A DNA stretch of 61,003 nucleotides from Candidatus Didemnitutus sp. (GTDB taxonomy: Bacteria > Verrucomicrobiota > Verrucomicrobiia > Opitutales > Opitutaceae), in assembly GCA_023701285.1 (NCBI GenBank), contig JAMPXH010000009.1, positions 1 to 61,003 on the forward strand. The letters are read 5' to 3'. Below are positions 45,240 to 54,310 of the stretch, in pieces. Position 1 is the stretch's first letter, and each line of letters opens with the position of its first letter. The translations under genes were made by a program, and so were the position numbers. The notes under the pieces are model-generated. The model did no database searches. It was not told the DNA's origin and worked only from the letters and a program-made list of their open reading frames with translations.

Positions 45240-46654
45240 TCCTTGCGCTGCGGAAAATGTTTCCCTGTCTCACCCGGCGGCTCGCCGTGTCTGCGCTCGT
45301 CGTCCTGCTCGCGGGCGCGACGACGGCCGGTGCGCTCGAGATCTCCGGCCTGCTCAAGGAGCGGTTGCGCGCGGTCGTCGCGGTGGAGTTCACCATCCAG
45401 ACCGAGACCGATCGCCGGCAAGTCACCGCCGCCGGCACGGTGGTCGATGCGGAGGGCACGATCATCATCACGGGAGCCAGCATCTCGCCCGGCTTGCCGG
45501 TGGACCAGTTGCGCGACTTCAAGGTGTATCGCCCCGAGTCGGACGAGTCCTTCGCCGCGAGCTATCTCGGACAGGACGCGTTGTCGGGTTTCCACTTCCT
45601 GCGCGTGGAAGAGAAGGCGCGTGAGCACCTCTCGCCGCTCACCCGCTTCGGCACCGCGGCGGTGCCGGCCTTGGGCGACGAGGTGTGGGGCATCGGTTTG
45701 CGCGGCAAGGACGAGGATTTCGCTCCTTACGTGCTCTCGGCGCGCGTGGCGATGGTCGCGCGGCTGCCCAACCGCACCGCGCTCGCGGCGCAAGACGTGG
45801 CTTCGCCCGGCTTGCCGGTCTTCGGTCCCGACGGCCAGCTGGCGGGGCTCGCGCTGAATTCCTTCGGCCAGAATTTCCTGCTCTTCTCCCGCACGCAGGC
45901 GGGCGCGCCCATCATGCTCGTGAACGCCGAAGAGAGCAGCGTCGTGCTGCTCGCAGAGGAAGTGCTGCCGTTCCTGCACCGCGTGCCCGCTACACCGGCC
46001 GGCCGGCCCGCGTCGTGGCTCGGCATCTACGGTCTGCAGCCGGTCGATCCGGAAGTAGGCAAGCTGCTCCAACTCGAACGGCAGTCGGGCGTCGTGGTGA
46101 GCGACATCCTCGCCGACAGTCCGGCGGCGCGCGCCGGGTTGCAGGATCGCGATATCGTGCTCGCGATCGACGGCCAGCCGTTGCCGCGCCTGAAGCCCGA
46201 TCGCGTCGTCGTCAGCTACGTCGGTCAGGAAGTCTTGAAACGGCGTCCCGGGGACACGCTGCGCTTCACCGTCCTCCGCGACGGCGCGCGCTTGGAGTTG
46301 CCCGTCGCCGTTGCGGACGAGCCGAAGATGGTGCGCGAGGCGGAGCGGAAATATTTCGAGCGTCTGGGCTTCACCGCACGCGAACAGGTGGTGGCGGACC
46401 GCATCCTGCACCGCGCCGGTCCAGGCGAGGAAGGCGGCGTGATCGTGAATTTTGTCAAACCCAACAGCCCGGTCGCGGCCGCGGGTCTGCGGCCCGACGA
46501 CTGGGTGCGAGAGATCGACGGCGTGACCGTGGCGGATTTCACCGCGGCGGCGCAGCTGCTGGCGGCGATCGAGGCCGACCGGACGCGCGCCGAATTCGTG
46601 TTGCTCACGCGGCGCGGAGGAGAGACGCAAGTGCTGCGGGTAAAACTCAATTGA
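45236..46654 (+). CDS. Catalytically dead Deg-like paralogue with two PDZ domains
   Basis: A 472-residue exported protein (signal peptide SALVVLLAGATTAGA) built like the preceding Deg protease. At the three triad positions it reads ITGASISPG (no His), LSGFHFLRV (no Asp) and ASPGLPVFG (no Ser). The fold's surrounding strands (GTVVDAEGTII, GQLAGLALNSFG) and two PDZ domains (SPAARAGLQDRDIVLAIDGQ and NSPVAAAGLRPDDWVREIDG) are retained. It is translationally coupled to the active protease by ATGA. It may be a regulatory or adaptor subunit; that is inference. Nothing suggests a degraded pseudogene. Confidence 0.82.
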   Translation: MILALRKMFPCLTRRLAVSALVVLLAGATTAGALEISGLLKERLRAVVAVEFTIQTETDRRQVTAAGTVVDAEGTIIITGASISPGLPVDQLRDFKVYRPESDESFAASYLGQDALSGFHFLRVEEKAREHLSPLTRFGTAAVPALGDEVWGIGLRGKDEDFAPYVLSARVAMVARLPNRTALAAQDVASPGLPVFGPDGQLAGLALNSFGQNFLLFSRTQAGAPIMLVNAEESSVVLLAEEVLPFLHRVPATPAGRPASWLGIYGLQPVDPEVGKLLQLERQSGVVVSDILADSPAARAGLQDRDIVLAIDGQPLPRLKPDRVVVSYVGQEVLKRRPGDTLRFTVLRDGARLELPVAVADEPKMVREAERKYFERLGFTAREQVVADRILHRAGPGEEGGVIVNFVKPNSPVAAAGLRPDDWVREIDGVTVADFTAAAQLLAAIEADRTRAEFVLLTRRGGETQVLRVKLN

Positions 46655-46656
46655 TT

Positions 46657-47262
46657 ATGTTCACTGGTATCATCGAGGAAGTAGGCAAAGTGGTGGCGTT
46701 CACGCGCGGCGAGTCGGCGTGGCGCCTGCAAATCGCGGCGGAGGTCGTGCCGGCCGACGTCAAGCTGGGCGACAGCGTCGCCGTGAACGGCTGTTGCCTC
46801 ACGGTGGTGGAGCACGGCGCAGGCCGGCTGGGCTTCGACGTGCTGGAGGAGACCAAGCGGCTGACGAGTTTTGGCGAGTTGCAGCCCGGCTCGGCCGTGA
46901 ACCTCGAGCGCAGTCTGCAGCCGCTCGGGCGGATGGGCGGACATTTCGTCAGCGGACACGTCGATGCGTTGGGACGCGTGGAGGTGTTCGAGCCGCGCGG
47001 GAAGGATCACTACCTGAAGGTGCGCGTGCCCGAGGGCTGCGGCCGCTACCTCGTTTACAAGGGCAGCATCGCGCTCGACGGCATCTCGCTCACCGTCGCC
47101 GAGACCGAGGGCGATACGCTCGCGGTCTGGCTCATCCCGCACACGATGGCGGCGACCAACCTGCACGAGAAGCGCGTGGGCAGCGGCATCAATCTCGAGT
47201 TCGACCTGCTCGGCAAATACGTGGAGAAGCTCCTCGCAAGCGGTCTCCGTCCCGGCGCATGA
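46657..47262 (+). CDS. ribE: Riboflavin synthase alpha chain
   Basis: Converts two 6,7-dimethyl-8-ribityllumazine molecules to riboflavin. Its 201 residues show the two-fold repeat typical of the enzyme: MFTGIIEEVGKVVAF and GHVDALGRVEVF, with the SVAVNGCCLTVV and GSIALDGISLTVAE blocks. The start is 2 bases after the pseudoprotease stop, and its stop overlaps the glycosylase start by ATGA. Other rib genes are not in the window and no FMN riboswitch was recognised. Confidence 0.95.
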   Translation: MFTGIIEEVGKVVAFTRGESAWRLQIAAEVVPADVKLGDSVAVNGCCLTVVEHGAGRLGFDVLEETKRLTSFGELQPGSAVNLERSLQPLGRMGGHFVSGHVDALGRVEVFEPRGKDHYLKVRVPEGCGRYLVYKGSIALDGISLTVAETEGDTLAVWLIPHTMAATNLHEKRVGSGINLEFDLLGKYVEKLLASGLRPGA

Positions 47263-48236
47263 ACGTGCGTGAACACCTGCTGGCGCTGACCGACGAGCTT
47301 CGCCGCTTGAAGGGCGAGGGCAGCCGTCAGGTGGCGGTGTCTGACGCCAGCCTCGCGCACTTGCGGCAGGCGGTCGCGCATGCGCAACGGGAAGTCGCGG
47401 CGCTCGGCGGTGCGAGCGCGCCGGCGGGTGGCGAAGGGACTGCCGTCCCTGCGTCTGCGTCGGTGCAGGGAGAAGTGCGTCGCTACGCTCCGGCGATCGA
47501 GGAACCGGTCGTCCGCTCGGCACCGGAGGTGGCGCGTGCCCCGGCCTTGCCGCCGCGTCCTCCGATTGAGTTGCCGCCCGGCACGAAGCGCGAGCGTTGG
47601 GAGGCGTTGCGCCAGATCGTGCTGAACGACGCGACTTGCCTGGCCCGCGTCTATCCGGGCAAACAGGTCGTCTTCGGCGTCGGCAATCTCGACACGTCGA
47701 TCATGTTCATCGGCGAGGCGCCGGGCGCGGACGAGGAAGAGCAGGGCGAGCCCTTCGTCGGTCGCGCGGGACAGTTGCTCAACCGCATGATCAAGGCGAT
47801 GGGCCTCGAGCGCGAACAGGTTTACATCGGCAACATCCTGAACTGGCGCCCCGAGATGGGCACGCGCAGCGCGGATGGTTATCAGACCGGCAACCGGCCT
47901 CCGACGCAGGAGGAAATGGCCTACTGCCTGCCCTTCATCCGCGCGCAGATCGGCATCATCCAGCCCAAGGTGCTTGTTGCGCTCGGCAAGACTGCGGTGG
48001 ATGGGCTGCTCGGGCCGGACCGTTTCAAGACGATGGGCGCGGCGCGCGGCGCGTGGCATGATTACGACGGCATCCCGCTGCGCGCGACTTATCATCCGTC
48101 CTACTTGCTGCGTCAGGAAGGCCTGAAGTCCGGCCCGGCGCTGAAGATCAAGCGCGACGCGTGGGAAGATCTCCTCGCGGTGATGGAGCGGGCGGAACTG
48201 CCGGTCTCCGAGAAGCAGCGCGGGTATTTCCGCTGA
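47259..48236 (+). CDS. Family 4-like uracil-DNA glycosylase lacking two Fe-S ligands
   Basis: Likely removes uracil from DNA or recognises it. A Pro/Ala-rich N-terminal extension of about 105 residues precedes the glycosylase domain, which has [20 protein letters not shown] (151-170), [15 protein letters not shown] and [11 protein letters not shown]. Family 4 enzymes use four cysteines for a [4Fe-4S] cluster. Here only C127 and C223 remain in place, while the CXXC first Cys and the KCRP Cys (W196 here) are replaced. An insertion ([10 protein letters not shown]) follows the latter. It may therefore be cluster-free or a separate branch. It ends the Deg-pseudoprotease-ribE-udg chain. Confidence 0.8.
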   Translation: MNVREHLLALTDELRRLKGEGSRQVAVSDASLAHLRQAVAHAQREVAALGGASAPAGGEGTAVPASASVQGEVRRYAPAIEEPVVRSAPEVARAPALPPRPPIELPPGTKRERWEALRQIVLNDATCLARVYPGKQVVFGVGNLDTSIMFIGEAPGADEEEQGEPFVGRAGQLLNRMIKAMGLEREQVYIGNILNWRPEMGTRSADGYQTGNRPPTQEEMAYCLPFIRAQIGIIQPKVLVALGKTAVDGLLGPDRFKTMGAARGAWHDYDGIPLRATYHPSYLLRQEGLKSGPALKIKRDAWEDLLAVMERAELPVSEKQRGYFR

Positions 48237-48278
48237 GCCTCGCCGCGCGGGTGGATTGCGTCGTGAAGACGGCGCGAC

Positions 48279-48950
48279 TCAACGCACGTTGGCGTAGACG
48301 CTGACGACCAACTCCTCGCCGTCGGCCGTGACGCCCTTGGCGCGCACCGCGGCGTTGGCGGCGGCGGCGGTGGAGAGCGGAGTCACGAGCACGCGATAGC
48401 GGCGCCCTTCCTCGATCGTCTCCAAGCGCGCAGCAACGGTGTCGTTGGAGACGTAGGTTTCCGTGAAGCGGATCGAGAGGCCCGCGGCGACCTCGAGGAG
48501 AGCAGCTTGCTCGCGCGGCTCCGCGCCGATGCGCCACTCGAGCGAGCGCGGAGCGGCGAGCACCGGTGCGGGCACCTCGACGCGCACCGTGAGTTTTTTC
48601 GGCCCGGCGCTGTCGTCGGTCGCCACGGTGATCGTGCGCTCGTGCGGACCGGTTCGCTCACCGACCACGAAGCGCGCCGCGATCAGACCGGCTTCGCCGG
48701 GGAGGAAAACTGTCTTGTCCGCGCGTGCCTCGAGGCAATCGCAATTGGTCTGGATGTGGCGGATGTTGACTGGTGTGGCGCCGGTGTTTCGGAACGAGAA
48801 CGCGACTTGCAGTGTTTTCTGCAGCGGACGCACTTCTCCCTCGAACACATCCGAGGCCCACTGCAGTTGCGCGTTGGCTGGTCCCGCGCCCCAGACGGTA
48901 AACAGCAGCGCGCCCGCTGCGCGCCACCGGCGCCACAATCCGGCGCTCAT
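48279..48950 (-). CDS. Secreted DUF1573 domain protein
   Basis: A 223-residue exported protein with signal peptide RRWRAAGALLFTVWGAGPANA and one DUF1573 immunoglobulin-like domain (VAFSFRNTGATPVNIRHIQT, NCDCLEARAD). The family's Cys-X-Cys is present. The C-terminal half is beta-rich but unassigned. DUF1573 proteins are abundant in Bacteroidota/Planctomycetota/Verrucomicrobiota, without known function. It overlaps the Hpt gene by ATGA, which is unusual because one product is exported and the other cytosolic. Confidence 0.82.
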   Translation of the reverse strand: MSAGLWRRWRAAGALLFTVWGAGPANAQLQWASDVFEGEVRPLQKTLQVAFSFRNTGATPVNIRHIQTNCDCLEARADKTVFLPGEAGLIAARFVVGERTGPHERTITVATDDSAGPKKLTVRVEVPAPVLAAPRSLEWRIGAEPREQAALLEVAAGLSIRFTETYVSNDTVAARLETIEEGRRYRVLVTPLSTAAAANAAVRAKGVTADGEELVVSVYANVR

Positions 48951-49306
48951 GGGCTGCGCAGGCTCTGCAGCACGGCGGCCGCCGCGGTGTAGGCCTCGGC
49001 GAGTGCCTGGGAATTTTGTCCGGCGGTGGCGAAGTCTCCTGTCTTCGCCGCCGACTCCACGGCAGCAGCAAAACGCGCGACCCGATCCGCGCCGAAATTG
49101 CCGGCGCTGCCCTTGATGCTGTGCGCTGCGCGCGCCATGGCGTTGGCGTCGCGGGCCGCGAGCGCCTGCTCCAGTTCACGCAGCCGCGGCGGCGTGTCCG
49201 CGAGAAAAATATCGACGAGCTCCGTCAGGAATTTGCCGCCGTCACCCGGAGCCACTTCGCGAAGGGCTTCAATAGCGGCAGGGTTGATGACATGATCGGT
49301 GCTCAT
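48947..49306 (-). CDS. Stand-alone Hpt phosphotransfer protein
   Basis: A 119-residue cytosolic four-helix Hpt domain with the phosphorylatable His62 in AAHSIKGSAGNFGA. It would relay phosphate between a hybrid histidine kinase and a response regulator. No kinase or regulator is in the window, so its partners are unknown. It is the first gene of a two-gene operon with the DUF1573 gene. Confidence 0.9.
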   Translation of the reverse strand: MSTDHVINPAAIEALREVAPGDGGKFLTELVDIFLADTPPRLRELEQALAARDANAMARAAHSIKGSAGNFGADRVARFAAAVESAAKTGDFATAGQNSQALAEAYTAAAAVLQSLRSP

Positions 49307-49467
49307 GAGGGACGCCTGAAGGCGGGGAGATGCCTATAAGGGAAGCGCGGAAATGCATGGTGGCAAGTCAGGTATGTCGCAGCGCTGCTTCTCGTATCAT
49401 AGAATTCGCATACGTTGATATTTTAACTTGCTGTGCGTCGGGGACGTGCGTTGCCTACCGGGCTTCT
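49307..49467 (+). promoter_or_regulatory. Leader/promoter region of metK-ahcY
   Basis: 161 bases between the Hpt gene and metK. An AT-rich island (49391-49430) contrasts with the surroundings and contains CGTAT (49393-49397) and ATACG (49410-49414) as an inverted pair and TTGATA as a possible -35. I cannot match any SAM, SAH or SAM-II type riboswitch consensus. The 3' part (GGTAGGCA on the minus strand) resembles the head of a REP-like element but has only a 4-bp stem. Confidence 0.35.
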
Positions 49468-50682
49468 ATGGCAAACTCCTTCGTCTTTTCCTCCGAGTCG
49501 GTCGGTGAAGGTCACCCCGACAAAGTCGCTGACCTCATCTCGGACAGCGTGCTCGATGCTTGCTTGAAGATCGACCACACCGCGCGCGTGGCGTGCGAGA
49601 CCTTCGTGAAGTCCAACATCGTCGTCGTCGGCGGCGAGATCACGATCCCGAAGCTGCAGGACGCCAAGAAAGGCACGACCAAGCCGCTCGAAGAGGCGAT
49701 CAATCTCGGCAAGGTCATCCGCGATGCGATCCGCGATATCGGCTACGTGAACGACGACGACGTGTTCCACGCCGACAAGGTTTTCATCAATAACTACCTC
49801 ACCGCGCAGTCGCCTGACATCGCCCAGGGCGTCGATGCGAAGAAGGCCGAGGGCAAGAAGACCGCCGAGCAGGGCGCGGGCGACCAGGGCATCATGTTCG
49901 GTTACGCCTGCAACGAGACCACTGAGCTCATGCCGACGCCGATCATGTTTGCTCACCGCCTCGGCCGCGAGCTGACCAAGGTCCGCAAGTCCGGCGCCGT
50001 GAACTGGCTCCGCCCCGACGCCAAGACGCAGGTCTCCGTTCGCTACCAGAACGACAAGCCCGTCGAGGTCGTGAACGTCGTCATCTCCACCCAGCACACC
50101 GCCGAGGTGAAGCACGCGACGATCGAAAAGTATCTGATCGAAAACGTCGTCAAGAAAGTCATCGACCCCAAGCTGCTGACGAAGAACACCGAGTATCTCA
50201 TCAACCCCACCGGCCGCTTCGTCATCGGCGGCCCGCAGGGCGATTCCGGTCTCACCGGCCGCAAGATCATTGTCGACACCTACGGCGGCTGGGGCCGCCA
50301 CGGTGGCGGCGCGTTCTCGGGCAAGGATCCGTCCAAGGTTGACCGCTCGGCCGCCTACATGGGTCGCTGGGTCGCGAAGAACATCGTCGCGGCCGGCCTC
50401 GCCACGCACGCAGAGATCCAATTCGCCTACGCGATCGGCCACCCGAAGCCCGTGTCGGTGCGCGTCGAGACTTTCGGCACGGCCAAGCTCGGCATCTCCG
50501 ACGAGCAGATCACCGATGCCGTGCAAAAGGTTTTCTCCTTCAAGCCGGCCGACATCGTCGCGCAGCTCGACTTGCTCCGCCCGATTTACCGCCAGACGAC
50601 CAACTACGGCCATTTCGGCAAGAAGGGTCTGCCGTGGGAATCCACCGCCAAGGCCGCCGAACTCCGCGCCGCCATCAAGTAA
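49468..50682 (+). CDS. metK: S-adenosylmethionine synthetase
   Basis: Makes SAM from methionine and ATP. Its 404 residues show [56 protein letters not shown] and GKKGLPWE, all family signatures. The ATG at 49468 gives the standard start; an earlier in-frame start would add unrelated residues. ahcY follows 11 bases later, so synthesis of SAM and removal of SAH are coupled in one operon. Confidence 0.97.
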   Translation: MANSFVFSSESVGEGHPDKVADLISDSVLDACLKIDHTARVACETFVKSNIVVVGGEITIPKLQDAKKGTTKPLEEAINLGKVIRDAIRDIGYVNDDDVFHADKVFINNYLTAQSPDIAQGVDAKKAEGKKTAEQGAGDQGIMFGYACNETTELMPTPIMFAHRLGRELTKVRKSGAVNWLRPDAKTQVSVRYQNDKPVEVVNVVISTQHTAEVKHATIEKYLIENVVKKVIDPKLLTKNTEYLINPTGRFVIGGPQGDSGLTGRKIIVDTYGGWGRHGGGAFSGKDPSKVDRSAAYMGRWVAKNIVAAGLATHAEIQFAYAIGHPKPVSVRVETFGTAKLGISDEQITDAVQKVFSFKPADIVAQLDLLRPIYRQTTNYGHFGKKGLPWESTAKAAELRAAIK

Positions 50683-50693
50683 CCCGCACTGCC

Positions 50694-52100
50694 ATGTCGC
50701 ATTCTGACTTCCACGTTAAAGACATCTCACTCGCCGAGTGGGGTCGCAAAGAAATCCAGATCGCCGAGCACGAGATGCCCGGTCTGATGTCCGTCCGCAA
50801 AAAATTCGGTCCGTCCAAGCCCCTCAAGGGCGTGCGCGTCACCGGCTCGCTGCACATGACGATCCAGACCGCCGTCCTCATCGAGACGCTGGTCGAACTC
50901 GGCGCCACCGTGCGCTGGGCGTCGTGCAACATCTTCTCGACGCAGGACCACGCCGCTTCCGCGATCGCCGCCGCCGGCGTGCCGGTCTTCGCCTGGAAGG
51001 GCGAGACGCTCGAGGAATACTGGGACTGCACCCTCAAGGCCGTCCTGAATCCGCAGGGCCAGGGCCCGCAGCTCGTCGTCGACGACGGCGGCGACGTCAC
51101 GCTCCTCATCCACAAGGGTTATCAGCTCGAACAGGGTGACAAGTGGGTCGACTCGCCTTCGTCCTCGCACGAAGAGCAGGTCATCAAAAACCTCCTCAAG
51201 CGCGTCCACGCGCAGAACCCGAAGTGCTGGACCAACGTCGTGAAGGACTGGCGCGGCGTCTCCGAGGAGACGACCACCGGCGTCCATCGCCTCTACCAGA
51301 TGCTCGAGAAGGGCCAGCTGCTCGTCCCGGCCATCAACGTCAACGACTCGGTCACGAAGTCGAAGTTCGACAATCTCTACGGCTGCCGCGAGTCGCTCGC
51401 CGACGGCCTCAAGCGCGCCACCGACGTCATGATCGCCGGCAAGGTCGCTTGCGTGTGCGGTTACGGCGACGTCGGCAAGGGCTCCGCGCACTCGCTCAAG
51501 GGCTTCGGCTGCCGCGTCGTCGTCACCGAGATCGACCCCATCAACGCTCTCCAAGCCGCGATGGAAGGCTTCGAGGTCAACACGATCGAGTCGACGCTCG
51601 GCACGGCCGACATCTACGTCACCACCACCGGCAACGTCGACATCATCACCCTCGAGCACATGCGCCGGATGAAGGATCAGGCGATCGTGTGCAACATCGG
51701 CCACTTCGATAACGAGATCCAAGTCGACAAGCTCAACGCCTCCGACGCCAAGCGCACGAACATCAAGCCGCAATACGACATGTATACGTTCCCGAACGGG
51801 AACAGCATCTACATGCTCGCCGAAGGCCGCCTCGTGAACCTCGGTTGCGCCACCGGCCACCCGTCGTTCGTCATGTCGAATTCCTTCACCAACCAGACGC
51901 TCGCCCAGCTCGATCTCTGGAAGAACAAGGACAGCTACAAGGTCGGCGTCTACCGCCTGCCGAAGCACCTCGACGAAGAAGTCGCCCGCCTGCACTTGGA
52001 AAAGATCGGCGCCAAGCTCACGAAGCTTTCGCCCGAGCAAGCCAAGTATCTCGGCGTCCCGGTCGAGGGCCCCTACAAGCCCGAGCACTACCGCTATTGA
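50694..52100 (+). CDS. ahcY: Adenosylhomocysteinase
   Basis: NAD-dependent hydrolase of S-adenosylhomocysteine to adenosine and homocysteine. Its 468 residues contain [20 protein letters not shown], the NAD-binding [20 protein letters not shown], the catalytic [20 protein letters not shown] and the C-terminal [17 protein letters not shown] tail that reaches into the partner's cofactor site. Second gene of the metK operon, followed by a strong terminator. Confidence 0.97.
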   Translation: MSHSDFHVKDISLAEWGRKEIQIAEHEMPGLMSVRKKFGPSKPLKGVRVTGSLHMTIQTAVLIETLVELGATVRWASCNIFSTQDHAASAIAAAGVPVFAWKGETLEEYWDCTLKAVLNPQGQGPQLVVDDGGDVTLLIHKGYQLEQGDKWVDSPSSSHEEQVIKNLLKRVHAQNPKCWTNVVKDWRGVSEETTTGVHRLYQMLEKGQLLVPAINVNDSVTKSKFDNLYGCRESLADGLKRATDVMIAGKVACVCGYGDVGKGSAHSLKGFGCRVVVTEIDPINALQAAMEGFEVNTIESTLGTADIYVTTTGNVDIITLEHMRRMKDQAIVCNIGHFDNEIQVDKLNASDAKRTNIKPQYDMYTFPNGNSIYMLAEGRLVNLGCATGHPSFVMSNSFTNQTLAQLDLWKNKDSYKVGVYRLPKHLDEEVARLHLEKIGAKLTKLSPEQAKYLGVPVEGPYKPEHYRY

Positions 52101-52114
52101 GTGGTTCCCTTTCC

Positions 52115-52146
52115 AACGCCGCGGAGCAATCCGCGGCGTTTTGTTT
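52115..52146 (+). terminator. Terminator of metK-ahcY
   Basis: AACGCCGCGGA (52115-52125) pairs with TCCGCGGCGTT (52130-52140) around GCAA and is followed by TTGTTTT. It starts 15 bases after the ahcY stop. Confidence 0.9.
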
Positions 52147-52155
52147 TCCAGCAAT

Positions 52156-52181
52156 GTAGGGCGGGGTCGCCGAACCCCGCC
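52156..52181 (+). repeat. REP-like stem-loop, copy e
   Basis: Headed GTAGGG. The arms GGCGGGGT (52160-52167) and ACCCCGCC (52174-52181) enclose CGCCGA. It shares the CGCCG/CTCCG loop style with copies a and b. It sits just past the metK-ahcY terminator. Confidence 0.5.
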
Positions 52182-52276
52182 TTAAATCGAGCGCGTCATC
52201 ATGTTCTTGGCGGGGTTGCTCCGCCATCATCGCCAAGCCTCCGTCGGCGCCCCCGCCCCACAAAATCAACTTCCCC

Positions 52277-52639
52277 ATGGCCAACCTCATCGCCCAACCC
52301 ACCGTCATCGCCTCCGCCGGCAACAAGCCGAAGCTCATCGAGGAATTCTTCGGCCGCGTGAACTCGCAGACCGACGCCGTCAGCATCGCGCGCATGCGCA
52401 GTCCGGGCGGTTGGGTCGAGCCGGGTCAGACGCCCGAGTTCGACGAATACACCGTCGTCCTGCGCGGCGAACTGCAGGTTGAGACCAAGACCGGCACGCT
52501 CACGGTCAAAGCCGGTCAGGCCGTCCACACGCCGAAGGGCGAGTGGGTGCGCTACTCCACGCCGCACGCCGATGGCGCCGAGTATATCGCCGTCTGCCGG
52601 CCCGCCTTTTCGCCCGCCACCGTGCACCGCGACGCCTGA
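52277..52639 (+). CDS. Small cupin-domain protein
   Basis: A 120-residue single cupin barrel: RSPGGWVEPGQTPEFDEYTV and a second motif GQAVHTPKGEWVRY. Only part of the usual His/Glu metal ligands is present, so metal binding is uncertain. The sequence style resembles EutQ-like ethanolamine-signature cupins, without other eut genes around. Its substrate or ligand is unknown. It may share a transcript with the following HAD gene, 76 bases downstream. Confidence 0.75.
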   Translation: MANLIAQPTVIASAGNKPKLIEEFFGRVNSQTDAVSIARMRSPGGWVEPGQTPEFDEYTVVLRGELQVETKTGTLTVKAGQAVHTPKGEWVRYSTPHADGAEYIAVCRPAFSPATVHRDA

Positions 52640-52715
52640 GCGCAGGACCTGACCGAAAGCAGCAGGCTGAGGCGGCGTGCTTGCACCGCGGCTTCGCGTC
52701 CACCTTCCTGACGCG

Positions 52716-53381
52716 ATGGCCAACCGCTGGATCACCTTCGATTGCTTCGGCACGCTCGTCGACTGGCATATGGGTTTTGCGAACATCCTGCGCCCCCTCG
52801 CCGGTGAGCGTGTTGGCGAACTCGTCGCCGCCTACCACCGCTTCGAACGTCCACTCGAGGAGGCGCGCCCGCACCGGCTCTACGCCGAGGTGCTCTGCGA
52901 AGGCGTTGCCCGCGCTGCGCGCGAGATCGGCCTGAACGTGAACGTCGCCACGCTCGACGCTCTCCCTGAGAACTGGGCCACGCAGCCGATCTTCCCCGAT
53001 GTCGAACCCGCGCTGGCCGAGCTGCGCGCCGCCGGGTGGAAACTCGCCGTGCTGACGAACTGCGACCGCGCCCTGTTCGCGCAGACGGAGCGCGGGTTTC
53101 GCCAGCCGTTCGATCTCGTCGTCACGGCGGAGGAGGTGAAAGATTACAAACCCTCGCTCGCGCACTTCCGGCATTTCTGGCGCGTCAGCGGCGTGGAGCG
53201 GCGGGATTGGGTGCACGCCGCCTGCAGTTTCTACCACGACATCGGCCCGGCGCGCGCAATGGATATCGCCCGCATCTGGGTCGACCGCGATCGCACCGGC
53301 GAGGATCCCGCCGCGGCCTCGGCGCACCTCGGCTCGCTGGCCGACTTGCCGGCGACGGTTCAGCGACTGACGAGATCGTAG
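52716..53381 (+). CDS. HAD-superfamily hydrolase, haloacid dehalogenase type II-like
   Basis: A 221-residue HAD hydrolase with motif I ITFDCFGTLVDW (nucleophile Asp), the cap sequence, motif II LAVLTNCDR and motif III Lys in EEVKDYKPS. The motif IV region HAACSFYHDIGPARAM has an Asp. The FDCFGTLVDW start is the type seen in 2-haloacid dehalogenases and related phosphatases. The substrate cannot be told. Its 3' end overlaps the convergent ABC gene by 22 bases. Confidence 0.85.
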   Translation: MANRWITFDCFGTLVDWHMGFANILRPLAGERVGELVAAYHRFERPLEEARPHRLYAEVLCEGVARAAREIGLNVNVATLDALPENWATQPIFPDVEPALAELRAAGWKLAVLTNCDRALFAQTERGFRQPFDLVVTAEEVKDYKPSLAHFRHFWRVSGVERRDWVHAACSFYHDIGPARAMDIARIWVDRDRTGEDPAAASAHLGSLADLPATVQRLTRS

Positions 53382-54172
53382 TGCCCGCGCGTGCGCACCA
53401 AGCGCAGCGGCTGGCCGAAAAGCCGCGATAACGAGGCCGAGCTGAGCACGCGCCGTGGCGGCCCGTCGGCCACGATGCCGCCGGCGCGCATCAGCAGCAC
53501 CCGGTCGATCTCCGGCACGAGGTCCGCGACGTTGTGCGTGACGAGCACGACACTCTTGCGGCGACGGCAAAGCATCCGCAGCACGCGGCGAAACTCGATC
53601 ACGGCGGCGGGATCGAGGCTGGTCGTCGGTTCGTCGAACAGCACTGCGGCCGGGTCGTGCACGATCGCGCGGCCGATGAAGCAGCGGCGCTGTTCGCCGG
53701 ACGACATCTCGCGCAGCGAGCGCTTCGCAAGGTGGGCTATGCCGAGTAAACGCAGCACACTGCACGCGCGGCGGCGGTGGCTCGCTGTCGGATGCATGTG
53801 CGGCCACAGGCCGATGCTGTCGAAGAAACCGGACAACACCAATTCGAGCCCGGTGACCGTCCGCTCGGTGACCTCGGCGGACAGCCTGAGCAACTGATCG
53901 AGCGCGACGACGCCGAGGGTTTTTCTGAAATCAGTGATGTCGGCAAATTCCTCGCCCAGCAGCCGGAAGCGGTAGCCAGGAGTGTCGGTGACGGGGTAGA
54001 GCTCCCGCGTGAGTGTCTTGATAAGGGTCGACTTGCCGCATCCATTTGGCCCGAGGATGGCGAGGTGCTCGCCGGCACGGAGTTGCAGATCGAGACCGTG
54101 CAACGCGCGGCGCTCGCCGCGGTAGACGGTGAGCTGCCGGAAATCGAAGAGCAGGGGCGCGGTGTCGGGCAC
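53360..54172 (-). CDS. Orphan ABC transporter ATP-binding protein
   Basis: A 270-residue ATPase with Walker A GPNGCGKST (41-49), an LSGGQ-like MSSGEQRR, Walker B AAVLFDEPTTSLD and the switch His in LVTHN. It has no membrane domain and no permease gene is adjacent. The layout resembles the ModF/YlmA stand-alone group. It may serve a permease coded elsewhere or act without transport. It is divergent from ric. Confidence 0.85.
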   Translation of the reverse strand: MPDTAPLLFDFRQLTVYRGERRALHGLDLQLRAGEHLAILGPNGCGKSTLIKTLTRELYPVTDTPGYRFRLLGEEFADITDFRKTLGVVALDQLLRLSAEVTERTVTGLELVLSGFFDSIGLWPHMHPTASHRRRACSVLRLLGIAHLAKRSLREMSSGEQRRCFIGRAIVHDPAAVLFDEPTTSLDPAAVIEFRRVLRMLCRRRKSVVLVTHNVADLVPEIDRVLLMRAGGIVADGPPRRVLSSASLSRLFGQPLRLVRTRGHYDLVSR

Positions 54173-54259
54173 GGGTGGTCATTTCGCACGAACTCCGCTG
54201 CCGCGGCAAGCGTCGGGCGCTGCCCGCTTTGATCTCCCGGCGGCGGGCGCGAGGAATGT

Positions 54260-54273
54260 TTGATTCAGCTCAA
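54260..54273 (+). promoter_or_regulatory. FNR/Dnr-type box upstream of ric
   Basis: TTGATTCAGCTCAA, matching TTGAT-N4-ATCAA at 9 of 10 conserved positions. It is centred 44.5 bases before the ric ATG, where a class II activator site would put the transcript start about 3 bases before the AUG. A weak -10 (TAAGGT, 54296-54301) fits. Confidence 0.65.
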
Positions 54274-54310
54274 GGCGCACCGGCCGGGCAGCGGGTAAGG
54301 TCGCGGCACG

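Noticed and set aside
49307-49467. SAM or SAH riboswitch upstream of metK
   Set aside because: No recognisable conserved core of known classes could be found by eye; only an AT-rich island remains.
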